This document shows, in pieces, positions 22,919 to 33,800 of a DNA stretch of 64,000 nt (within the stretch, counting starts at the first letter, position 1; each line of letters starts with the position of its first letter). The translations under genes and the position numbers were made by a program. The notes under the pieces are model-generated. The model saw nothing but the letters and a program-made list of their open reading frames with translations, ran no database searches and was not told where the DNA came from. Origin of the DNA: Paramacrobiotus metropolitanus (Eukaryota > Tardigrada > Eutardigrada > Parachela > Macrobiotidae); the NCBI RefSeq assembly GCF_019649055.1, contig NW_026570245.1, positions 806,001 through 870,000 of the forward strand, written 5' to 3'.

Positions 22919-24694
22919 ATGCAGACAAGTGAGACGAAAAACTTGCAGAAAACCTTGCAACCGTTGCTACTGGCATGGAAAATTTTTGGACTAATCCCGT
23001 TAACCGATCATCCCGCAAAGTTACCGGCGGCAAAACAGAAGGCCTTAGAAGCAGCTCGAATTGCCCTTCTGCTGCTTTTTCTCACATCCGTTTCCGTGCT
23101 CCTTAATGACGATATCGCCACTATGATCAGTCATGTATCCGCTACGAAGGGTTTGTCCAGTGTTGCCGTTGTCCAAGTCATCTATCATCTCCGCTGGTTA
23201 GTCGAACGAATCGCAGTATGTTCGCTTATTTATTTAACTTATCGTAACGGCCCGCGGCTAATACAGATCATTAAGAATTTCACCACACAGATCGATAGCA
23301 ATAAGCGGGAGGAATTAGCAAAAGCGCAATTGACCTTTCGGCTGCAGCGTTACTGTTACGTAAGCATGGTGCTTTTCATTTTGTTTCCCGAATTTTGGAT
23401 TCGCGTTCGAGCTTGTATTCGAGATAACGAGGATATTGCTCGACAGGCCAATCTTACGATCGACACATTTTCAACGCCGCAATGGGTGATGCCGGTAAGG
23501 ACTGGGTCACCGTTTGTGTACCACTTTATCATCGGATTTCCTTCTTACACATCCGGAAAATTTTTGCAAGATGTGTTGATGGCTGTTATTGCCACTGTGG
23601 TGTACGCGCTCACTTCGGCTGTGCAGTGTTTCGTTGAACGTGGTCAACTGTTGATTGCCGAAATGGAAAAGAAACCCATGGCACAATTGGATCGCGCAGA
23701 GAAGATTCGGCAGTTTCGCGAGCAATGCACCTGGATGTGCGGCATATACAGCGAATACAACAAATACTGTTCCAATTTTGTTTTGGCATGCCTTGTATGC
23801 GACCTTTTGGTGTATTTGGCTGATATTACATGGTTAATGGATCCATCGCTCTTAAGTTCGGATGATTTTATTCGTACTTGCATGTATGAAGTTCACGGGT
23901 TTACTTGGGACATTATACTGATTGGTGTCCACTTACGATCGACAAAAACGGTATTTTTTAATACATCTATAATGATATATTGCACATAATCTTCCAGAAA
24001 TCCTGATAACATTCCTCGTCTACTTACCATTAGTTGACACTTAAATGTGCCAATGGTACTGCATTTACGATAATTTACGTAGTGCTACTAATGTACTGTA
24101 GGTTTATCGTACCGCTGCTACTTTCTCCAGTGTTTAAAAGTAGATTTAATATTGCGAATTTACGTTTTTGTTTCAGGCTGACAACTTATACCGATGCATG
24201 AAGGAATTACTCTTGGCCTACTGCAACGCTTTAGACAGTCATTGTGTAAGTAAGTGCAGGAAATGACCTTACTGATGGCCTGGTCAACAGAAGGCATGCA
24301 GATAAGCACATCGAATCAGATACACTACTCAAAAAATATTTTTTAGCAGAAAGTTGAACGCTATTGTTGACTTAATCCGGTCTAAGAGCATATATAATTG
24401 GTGTGAGACATTCATTTGCAGAGTCGAAGCAACACGCTACTAAAGCCGGCGACGAATTCTCAACGGTCAGCAATACGCAAACAGTCGAATATTAGTGACA
24501 GCAGTTTCCTCGTGTCGGCTAACACCAATTTTTGTGTGCAAAACTGGTTGGATACGGGTTCATTGGAGGCCCCAGCTGCTTACGTCGGAAAGCTTGGGGA
24601 GATGAGAGTGGCCCACTTGATTTCGGTATGTGCCGTTGTACAGAGCATGCAGTCTCCGGAAATTGTAGACAACTCTAGATTTCAGGCATATTGA
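22919..24694 (+). CDS. multi-pass membrane protein, possibly gustatory-receptor-like
   Basis: Four exons: 22919-23950, 24177-24245, 24422-24625, 24686-24694; 437 residues. The ATG at 22919 (MQTSETKNLQ) is the first in frame; an upstream TTG is less likely. Hydrophobic segments include ALEAARIALLLLFLTSVSVL, RIAVCSLIYLTY, YVSMVLFILFPEFW, VLMAVIATVVYALTS and FVLACLVCDLLVYLADITW, with an intracellular-looking Lys/Arg segment AEMEKKPMAQLDRAEKIRQF before the fifth. The overall pattern resembles invertebrate gustatory/odorant-type seven-helix channels, but the usual C-terminal TYxxxxxQF signature is missing and the tail (residues about 368-437) is polar. The last intron is 60 bp, a multiple of three, with no stop, so it could be retained. 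The chemosensory role is inference. Confidence 0.6.
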
Positions 24695-26002
24695 CCTGCA
24701 TGACAGGAGGTCATAGTTACCGCGAGCCTTTAACTTAAGGTAAATCCAATGAGCCCTAAACGGTAGGATTGGGGCCATTTGCATGGGAGGAACGCATTTG
24801 CAGGGGAGTACGAATGTGGGAGAAACATGAGGAATTTTGTTCCAAACTGGCCCCACGCAAAAAAAGCCAATACGCCACTGGTAGATCTGCCGCATGTACA
24901 GCAAAAGTACTTTGTTTTTTTAGTAAAGAGATGCGGTAGCAAGTAATAGAATATATAGGGTTATTTAATGGCTAATGAGTATCTGAGTATCTTAAGATCG
25001 CTTGAATTGTAATATTGTTACAGATTCTGCTAAGTTGCACCGGATTTGTTGTTTTCCTGTACGAACTAGAAAGGAATTAACCGTTGGCTGACCCACTTCA
25101 CAACGTTCCAGATTGGAGATGATAAGGCATGCAACATTAACGATAGATTTCTGAATATGTAATGACGTCAAAATGCACCCGTTTCCGATATCCAGAAAGA
25201 CCAGAATAAAAGAAGTTGGAAAATTCATCACCTGCGGATATGAACTCTTCAAGAGTTCATATCCGCAGAGTAACAGTTGCAAGAGTAACTGTTACTCTTG
25301 TACGATCGGAGGCATTAACGATGTGCCGGCACGTGATTACCTACGGCTTCGGTGCACGATTCTTTTGATTCGTGTGCAGAACGAGGCGAAATCTGTACAT
25401 AAGAAATAACAGCTAATAAAAGAGTTCACCTTTCCATTCTTCTAATAATCAGAACATGAGAATTGTCTTTTGTAGGGGGGTTTTATCGGGTTGGTTGCGA
25501 AAGGGAGACGCGAATACAACTAGTGTATTCGTATACGTACCATCCCACGCGAATTCTTATCGCTTTGTCCCGGACTCATAATAGCACTACAACAACCCTG
25601 AAAGATGGTATTTCTTGAAGAGTGCACGTGACACAACTGAGATTCAATCTTACAAAGGCACCTTCCTAGGTATTAGATATCCGCATAAGCGAAACAGAGC
25701 ATTGTCGAGGTCTTGCACACAGTTCGCTTTATTACGCAAATTACGATTTCCGATATTTGTTGTAATCGCCAGTTTCCTTTTCTGTTGGCATTTGTGCAGC
25801 TCGACCTTCTTAGTGGAGACGATATAATTTTATCAAAGCTAAATTGCACTTGCCAATATTGCGTGCTGCTAATTATTAAGCAGTAGCAAAAATCAACTGA
25901 CGAGCTGGCGTGCATAAATTTAGCGACATCTCTCGGATTTTGATTTCCACCGGATTTTCCAGTTTTGTTCTTGCCGTGAAAAAAGAATAATATTACGCTA
26001 TC
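24695..26002. other. intergenic with nested palindromes
   Basis: No gene seen. Holds the palindrome cluster at 25232-25300. Confidence 0.5.
25232..25300. repeat. cluster of two near-perfect palindromes
   Basis: 25232-25268 is a perfect hairpin: an 18-bp arm (CTGCGGATATGAACTCTT), one loop base, and its exact complement. 25280-25300 is a second one, CAAGAGTAAC, one base, GTTACTCTTG. GAGTAACAGTT at 25268-25278 also pairs with AACTGTTACTC at 25288-25298, so alternative folds compete. A transposon scar or replication-slippage product is possible. Confidence 0.9.
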
Positions 26003-27136
26003 ATGCTAGCTGCTTTCCTCGCTGCAAACAACTTTAGCCGGAATATAAAAGATGACCTTTCGGTCCCGCTAACCCGATTTATCAATGCATCCTTTTGGAA
26101 TTTTACTGTTCAGAACGAAACGCTCTTATCGGCGAATGCTGGTAACGACTCCTTTAGAAATTATATTCACTGGAATTTTATTACCATTGCATCCATTGCA
26201 ATCTCTGCCATCGCTGCAGTGCTGAACGCTTGCGTTGTAGCTGTAATAGTTTACCGAAAGTCATTGCAGACGCCTTTCAGCATCTACGTTATTAATCTCC
26301 TGAGCGCCAATTTCATACGGACATCCATAATCAACACTGTCGATGTCATAAATCAAGTGCACGCTGATTGGCCCTTTGGACACACAGGCTGCACTGTTCA
26401 CCTGTACGCCACGAATATCATCAGTGCGGTCATGGTCAGCCTGCATCTGACCATCTCATTTAATCGAATGTGGGCTATTTTATGGCCCTTTTCTTATAAA
26501 CGTTACCACTCCAAAAAACTGGCCAGTGTTTTATGCGCTGCGCTATGGTTACTCGCGCACTGTCTGCTTCTTCCACAAATAATCAACGACCACTTGTACT
26601 ACCGACCGCAGAGCCAGCTGGGCAAATGCGCTTTGAATTCGCAATTCCAACACAAATTAACCTTGGCGACCCATATTTTCGTTTTCATTATTCCGTGGAT
26701 TTTTGTCATTTTATCGTATCCCGTGGTGTTTATTCTGCATGCGAAACGTCAAACCGATCGAAGTCGCGTTGATATGGAACCGGTGCGGTTAGAATTGCGA
26801 AGTATCGGGAATGCTACGGCAGTTACGTCAGGTCACGCGGATGCCGCAGCAAGCAAGCACAGCAAATCGGATGCAACGACGCGCCCTCCCGGCAAAAAAG
26901 CATCCGCGGCGTTTTTGCTCTTGACCTTTCTAACGATGAGCGTGGCGATCTGCTGGACACCGATCATTGCGTATGTGACAATTGCGTATATTATTGACTT
27001 TTATTTCGATATATTGTATTTACAAATCGCTCTAACCTTATTTGCTCTGGAACCGCTTGTGGACCCGATCTACTTTTCTTTTGCATTACATGATTTAAGA
27101 GAAGTGATTCGTCATTTGTTCTGCAGATTACGGTAG
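26003..27136 (+). CDS. class A (rhodopsin-like) GPCR, intact
   Basis: Single-exon gene of 377 residues from ATG 26003. The extracellular N-terminus has several N-glycosylation sites (NASF, NFT, NET, NDS). TM1 is near FITIASIAISAIAAVLNACVV and TM2 near IYVINLLSANFIRT, followed by the conserved Cys (HTGCTVHLYA). TM3 ends HLTISFNRMWAILWPFSYK, so the DRY position is FNR. TM6 has CWTP. TM7 has VDPIYFSFAL in place of NPxxY, then a short basic helix 8 (LREVIRHLFCRLR). It shares the N-R-x-W-A-x-x-x-P-x-S-Y signature with the pseudogene at 19948-20968, so the two belong to one local subfamily. The ligand is unknown. Confidence 0.88.
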   Translation: MLAAFLAANNFSRNIKDDLSVPLTRFINASFWNFTVQNETLLSANAGNDSFRNYIHWNFITIASIAISAIAAVLNACVVAVIVYRKSLQTPFSIYVINLLSANFIRTSIINTVDVINQVHADWPFGHTGCTVHLYATNIISAVMVSLHLTISFNRMWAILWPFSYKRYHSKKLASVLCAALWLLAHCLLLPQIINDHLYYRPQSQLGKCALNSQFQHKLTLATHIFVFIIPWIFVILSYPVVFILHAKRQTDRSRVDMEPVRLELRSIGNATAVTSGHADAAASKHSKSDATTRPPGKKASAAFLLLTFLTMSVAICWTPIIAYVTIAYIIDFYFDILYLQIALTLFALEPLVDPIYFSFALHDLREVIRHLFCRLR

Positions 27137-27504
27137 CCATCAAACTATTGCTGAGAGATTGACCTTTCGGGTACTGATGTGCTAATCGATTTTACTTGGC
27201 AGAAACAGCCAACTGCCTAGGTCTGAAAACCGGTTGGTATTAGCTCGCACTGGCTTCGATAAACTGGCAGAATTTAAGTAAACTCTAAGTACGAGTACGT
27301 GAACACGCAGTAGCAACTGCATTGTACTTTGTAGTTAAAAATCATGTCAGTTTAAGTGGATAATCGGCACCACGACCGCGCAGAAGATGCAGCTGTTTTC
27401 GCGCAACACTCGTACGCAAAGTAATCTGACAGTTAACACGCAATTAAATCTAACGCCGTGTAACTACAAAAAAAACAAATGTCGGAGGTTGTTTTTATCA
27501 AGCA
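27137..27504. other. convergent intergenic spacer
   Basis: Spacer between the 3' ends of the plus-strand GPCR and the minus-strand UGT. Nothing else seen. Confidence 0.5.
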
Positions 27505-29220
27505 CTATATGTGGTCTGATTTCCGGAGAACTTCGAGCGCCATCAGCATCTCAAACTCCTCTTCTGAACTTCCGCCCATCGTCACAGCGGCCCGTGTCTT
27601 CTCCTTCCACACTTCCGCTGCCCGTTTAAACCCCGTATCCAATACGCGCTCACGACCTTTAAACGCAAAGCCCCCCACATTGGCCAGTTTCTCTGCTATC
27701 TCTTCCGCTGGAACAATCTTCACGTGTTCGTCCGCATTAATCAGCACCACCCCCATACCGGCTTCCTCCAGCAACTGCCCGTTATACAGTTGATCCCCGA
27801 AGATGGGCCATGACAGTACTGGCGTCCCGGTGTACATAGCCTCAACAGTGCTGTTCCATCCGCAATGGCTCAGAAATACACCCGTGGCCGGATGGAGAAG
27901 GATGTTGCGTTGCGGTGCCCATGGAAGGACCAGACCCAATGCGGAACCGGCAAACTGATCGGCCATTCCGCGACGGATTTCCTCGGGCAGGAGATCGTGC
28001 TGTTCCTGGCGCAGGGAGAAGATAAAGGGTTGGTTCAGCAGGAGAAGTGCCTTGCCGATTTCCGTGATGCGCTCTTTGGCGGGTATGCGAACAGATCCGA
28101 AGGCGATGTATATGACCGAGTTGGGAGGTTTCGTATCCAACCATTGCTGCACCTGTTGCTGAATCTGCAACAAGAAGTTAGACTGATCTTGCTGAGATGA
28201 TTTTAGCAATTTTAAACATGCTACTATTAGAAAATAAATTTTTTACAGCAAAACTTTAACGATTCTGTGAGCATATTTTCAAGCAATTAACGCTCTGGTA
28301 TAACAAATAATTAAACATTATAACACATACAGCATGGGTACACTAACCACTTTTTTTGGCTACTGTAGTTCAGTGCGTAGGTCTATAAATTTATCTTTTA
28401 TCCTTGAACTGTTTTAAAGTACCTTAAAGTTTTGTGAGTTCAGTTTGTCTTCCTCGGGTAGCAGTGGTCCAGTGCACTTCACATCATGACCTTTCGCCCG
28501 TTCATCCTTCAAATATTCCGCAATCGCCTCTTCCTCGATCTCCCGGAACGAATTAATCACTATACCCACGGCCGGTTTCAGCCCGCTGCAAATCGACAGA
28601 CTATGCTTCTTATGCCGGTCTAGAAACGGTGCATTCTTCTGCTCGGGATCCATCGCACGTTTACCCATAACATGGCGCAGAGGCGATACTTCACCCTCGG
28701 CCACGACCGGTGTATGCTCTGTTACATTTAACCGCGACAGCTGCGCTCCCAGGCGCGCTGTACAGAATAAATAACACGGAATCCCCCGCTGCTGACATAT
28801 CACCGCGGAGCAGGCCAAAAACAGTTCACAGAAGACGACATCGACCGGTCGCGTAATGCTGTAGGGTGATTGGCTGCTGGGTTTGTTGGGGGTGGGCACC
28901 GTACGGAGGAACGCCTCGATGGACGGAATAATGCCGTCCCACAACATCCCCCACACACTGGGATTGGTGTCTTCCCCGGCGCCATCCGGGATACCGTCTT
29001 CCAGCCCAATCAGTGCTATGGTCTTCTCATCTTCGGCGGTGAATAATTCCCGGGTGCGCAGATCGTTGAGCTTGCACTTGGAAATCACGAACGTCACATG
29101 ATGGTGTTCGGCTGCTTTGCGCGCAAAGGATAACAGAGGGATCAAATGGCCGTATCCGGGGAATGCTATAACCACGATGTGTTTTTTAGATTCCATATTT
29201 TGCACTGCCAAAGTGTTCAT
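27505..29220 (-). CDS. UDP-glycosyltransferase with plant/bacterial-type PSPG box
   Basis: Two exons, 28423-29220 and 27505-28191, giving 494 residues; the intron has GTACTT...CTCAG borders. Start at 29220, or at the second Met (29196, MESKKHIVVIAFPGYGHLIP), which looks like a typical UGT start. The N-terminal acceptor domain has the GHLIPLL segment with a catalytic-type His. The C-terminal donor domain has VIYIAFGSV, then WAPQRNILLHPA, FLSHCGWNSTVEAMYTGTP and WPIFGDQ. HCGWNS and the closing D-Q are the plant secondary-product (PSPG) signature. Animal UGTs usually have a different signature and a C-terminal membrane anchor, which is absent here, so the enzyme is probably cytosolic and glucosylates small molecules. 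The substrate is unknown. Confidence 0.9.
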
Positions 29221-29661
29221 TCTTTCAGATGCAGTGGTAGGTTTTCGTCATGCGGTGCGATCCTGTAAAACCGAGAAGACGCGCACGCCGCATGTTGTAC
29301 AAAATAAAGTGCGAAGTATGCAAGCTTTCTGCCGACTGGTTTATCATCCGTTTGCTTGGAAAGTTACGCGGAATGCGGTGTGATTAACCAGTTCAAAAGT
29401 CGGCAGCATGCCGGTAAATCTATTCAGTTGCACCGTTCAGCCTCGTCGTATATGCTGCATCATTCTGGTTAACCGTTAAACTTTAGTCCGGTAACCTGAC
29501 TTGCGCCAATCAGCTGCTAACCGACATGGATAAACGACGCAATCATGGCAATTGTATTGCCTATCGAAAGATAATGCAGTAAATGTGTCCGTAAAAAAAA
29601 CGATGTGTGTGAACTGTCGGTATGCCTTCGTATTATTCAGATGTTAAATCCATATTAAATA

Positions 29662-30570
29662 CAAAGGACGCTCCAAAAGTAAGTTTCCCTATTTTGTATC
29701 TCCCAGCACAAATGCCTTTAGCTCTCATTATCCATACAGATATAAATGCCATTTACTAAGGAACTTAGGAAAAATATAACTTAGTTTAAGTACAATCAAA
29801 TGGAAAAGTATTACCAAAAAAACTTACGACCACTTTTTGCACTTGTGCCACGGATTTTACCAGGACCGTTTTTGCAATTTTTCTCAAATATCCTCTAAAC
29901 TTTTTATAACGCACTAAGCGTCCACAAGTTAAGTATTCTTCTCTCTTTTAATCTCAGTTAATAAACAAAAGAAATTACATATACTGTTTTTCTGGGAAAA
30001 CAGAAACTATCGATGACTAGGAGCAAAACCCATAAAGCCGCCCTACTTCCAGACGATGAAAAACTCTAAATTTCATGAAAAAAAATTATTGTCCTCGCTG
30101 TAAGTTTAAGTTCATTAGTATTTTAGATGCGCATAACTGCGCATAAAATGTTCTTTTTATTGATGAAAAGAATCTTGAATTCATAGGAGCGAGAAGGCTG
30201 AATAAGACAAAATTTGGTGTCTCGAGTATAAAAATTTTTACTCAAACTCCTGAAGTCTCCAAGATGATTTGCGATCAGGGAAATATTAAGCATACTATTT
30301 GCTATTAACACTTTTAATTCACCGTCGAAAACTTGAATGGGGCGGAAGGGATAAAAAAATGAATCCGGTTTTAAAAGGTCCGTGGACAAACTGAAAAAGC
30401 GGTACGAGCCATTTTATTTCTCCTTTCTCGTGTTTTTCATCAAACCATTTCATTCTTATTTTCCTGGTTAGTTTACATAATTGCTTATCTACCAAAAAAT
30501 ATATCTGTTGTATATTACTTCAGATGGCGGGGAGACAAAATAGCGAAACTTACTTTTGGAGCGTCCTTTG
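29662..30570. mobile_element. non-autonomous Tc1/mariner-like element
   Basis: Long terminal inverted repeats: the left end begins CAAAGGACGCTCCAAAAGTA (29662) and the right end finishes with its complement (to 30570). The match runs on for about 40 bp with a few mismatches (TTTC-C/G-CTATTTTGT). TA dinucleotides flank both ends (29660-29661 and 30571-30572), the target duplication of Tc1/mariner. The inside (about 830 bp) is AT-rich, and I see no D,D34D transposase or long open frame, only a minus-strand frame of 88 codons. It lies between the UGT and importin genes. Confidence 0.85.
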
Positions 30571-30835
30571 TACAACAAAATCTGCGCGAGCGTAAATTCA
30601 ATCTAAACGGAACCATTTTAAACAACATTTATTTTCATCAGTTGGCATTTTACAGATTACCCGTTTCCATCCGAAGAGACTCATATTATAAATTCTTACC
30701 AAAAACGTACTATCAAAGTATCATTATGAAAACGGAAAACGCACTCACAAACTGAAAACGCATTCAGCTCAAAAAATATGCATTCAATTCATATTATCAG
30801 CCAGAGAACTTTAAATTTATCAGAAACAAATCATA

Positions 30836-33800
30836 TCAATTAATAGTCACGCCGGCCATCTGACAGTAAGCGCCGACGAAAGTTTGCACATCCGGAATGC
30901 TGTCCTGAAGTTTTGCGCGCACCTAACAAATTCACCACGTATGACGTAAACAACAAACTGTATCCTATTAAACTCTGAATTCAGCATATAACGGCTATTA
31001 CAAGATGATAAATATGTCGATTAACAAAAAGGAATTATACAGTACATAGTTCATTAACTTAAATCAGTAATTACTCACCATTCCCGGTCGGGTAGCCGAC
31101 AAGGCCGCCAACTTCGTGGCCAGAAACACTTTAACATCAGAGACATCGCTAACGTGATCCTTTTCCGCCTTCTTGGCAAACACCAGTTGATTCTGCGAAG
31201 TGGCCTGTGTCGGCAGGGGACCACTGGTCGGATCGTCATTCGTCAGATCTGCAGAAAGGAAAAACACATGTTTCAGGGGTGAAATACTCCCTACTCAACA
31301 GAACCAGTAAGGATTTTGGATAATCCTAAAATGCATTTAATCTCGCGCTGGATTTATGATTTAACCGAATATATCGGCCGAACCTCAAACAACCGCGCTC
31401 ATAAGTGAGACTAATAAGTCAGTACTGTACAATTAAAAATTTAACACGAGTGTAGACGGTCCACTTACCAAATGAATGCAGATCTTCTATAGTCTCTTTT
31501 TCCGGTGGCAATTCAATCAGCTTCACGCAAGTTTCCAGAATGTTCTTCCTAGAAAGTTGGTTCATCATCACCAAACTAAGTTTTCGAAAACAACGACACA
31601 ACGAAAAAAGTCTAAAAGTGTTTGTGAGACGATTACGAGGAAACAAATCACTCTAATTTTTTTAACTAATTCGTGTTTCAGGTGTGAAATAATCCCTGCT
31701 AAAAAAACCAGTAAGGATTTTGGATTATCCTGAAATGCAGGTAATCTAGCGCCAGATTTATGATCTAACCGAATGTATCGGCAGGATCTCAAACAACCGC
31801 GCTCGTGTTGACTGTAAAATCTGATATTGTATTTAGATGCAGGCAGACTCGGGTTGAAACAAAAACGTCTAGCGCGATAAAGTATTAAGTGCAAATCCAG
31901 GAAGATCTAAGGAGCTTCACTCTCGTCGAAATTAAGACAGACTTCCATACAAACCAAAAATACATTGTTCTGAAATAACCTACCAAATGCCATCGTAAGG
32001 GCCGCCTAACACTTTCGCAGTATCGGTCAGCAACGCAACACATCCGACAACGCACAGCTTCCGCGTCAGCCTCCGTTGGACCTTCAGTACTTCCGGCAGC
32101 ATGATGCGATCCAACAGCATGGCAAAAATGTTTTTCTGCACCTGGAATCAAAACCATTGTCAAAAACATTACTAACTCATGTTGATCCTCACTGACAACA
32201 TAAAACAATGTAGAAAGAATTCGGCAAAATTTGATATTGTTTTCTTATTCTGAAAACGAAGTGCTAATGGTAAAACAGCAATTTTTGTTTTTCTTAACCA
32301 GAAATTTTTGTTTTTCGCATTCGAACTAACAATTGTAAGAGTAATTGAACCACATTACACAAATAACTCCACATTACTCACCTCATCAGCACTCTGAATG
32401 AATGTTGCTGCTCCCAACCGTACAACCATCAGATACAGTGTGGGTACAAGATCTACAAATAAAATAAGAACAACATGAACCAAGTTCAGCCTAACATCAA
32501 AATAACAAAATGCAAAACCCACTTTTGACGAACTTATCCGTTTTACTCCTCATCAAGCGCTCAAAGAATTGGTTAAAAATCCCTGTCAGATAACCCTTCA
32601 AACTGTCTCTGAAAACATAATTTGAACATTATAAACAAAAAAACAGGCAAAACGAAATGGCGTCCTACAGCGGCGTTTTGTCTATAATTGGTCGCAACAG
32701 GTTGAATCCTTCGTGGTCGTATTTCTTGCTAGAAACCAGGATCTTGAACAAGCCCAACGCATTTTCCTGAATCACAAAAATCACATCAGCGCACGAATCA
32801 CGTGTTTTAATTTTCTGTAATCTGATTTTGAAGTTCGAGAAAGCCTTACCAATCGTCCAACAACCTGACTGGCATTAGCCTCGAAGTACGCGCCTAACAG
32901 TCTGACGACCGATGGCACTTGCGTTTCATTGTCGCGAAGCAGTTGCGGATTCAACAGCGGATCCAATAGCATCATGTATTCACTGGGAATCAGACTACTG
33001 CCGGCTCGATTCTCCAGTAACTGGGCAAAAAGTTGAAAGACGTACGGGAAGAATGCTATAAACGAATATCTTGACAACTAATTATATACGAAAGAAACGA
33101 TTCAAATGATCTACTACTGTTTTTTGACTTTACCGTCAACTGAGTTCTGCAGAACAACAGTGGCAGCGGGTATTAATTCCTTTTCGAACACCTCCACAGC
33201 ACGCGCATCTGCTCGACAAGCAATCCCGATGCACAGTGCCAAAGATTCGAACAGATAATGATCGTAGCGCGCATTTCCCGGATTCTGAAATATGAGAATC
33301 ATATTTCATTCAAGCAAGCATTCAAAAATAAGTCAACTGAAGACCAACAAATTCAAAATACGCGACCTGCAGTAGGAAAAAATGCTGGACATCACAAACC
33401 AGTGATAAAATGAAATGTTTCATAAAAAACGTACAGAAATCCTACCACTTCCTACACGCATTTGATAAATATATGCTCACTTTGATGGCATATGCAATCC
33501 GTTTCATCAGCTGGGGCACAATATATTGGAAATGTGGCAATATTTCGCTCAGTTGGAAGAACGATAATGCTCGCATAATACCTAAGAAAAAAACAAATGA
33601 CCGACTCCAATTCGTTGCTTTGGTGAAGGTTAATGGACTCTTAAATGTTCATTATTCATACACTTCATGGTGTATTCGTTCTCATCCAGTCGTCCATCGG
33701 GATTCTCGTTATCAGGTGGACTAATCAGACGGAACGCCAGGAGATGTGAGAAGAGTGTGTTCGGTGCCGCGGGATTAAATGGAGTATTATCCAGAGATCC

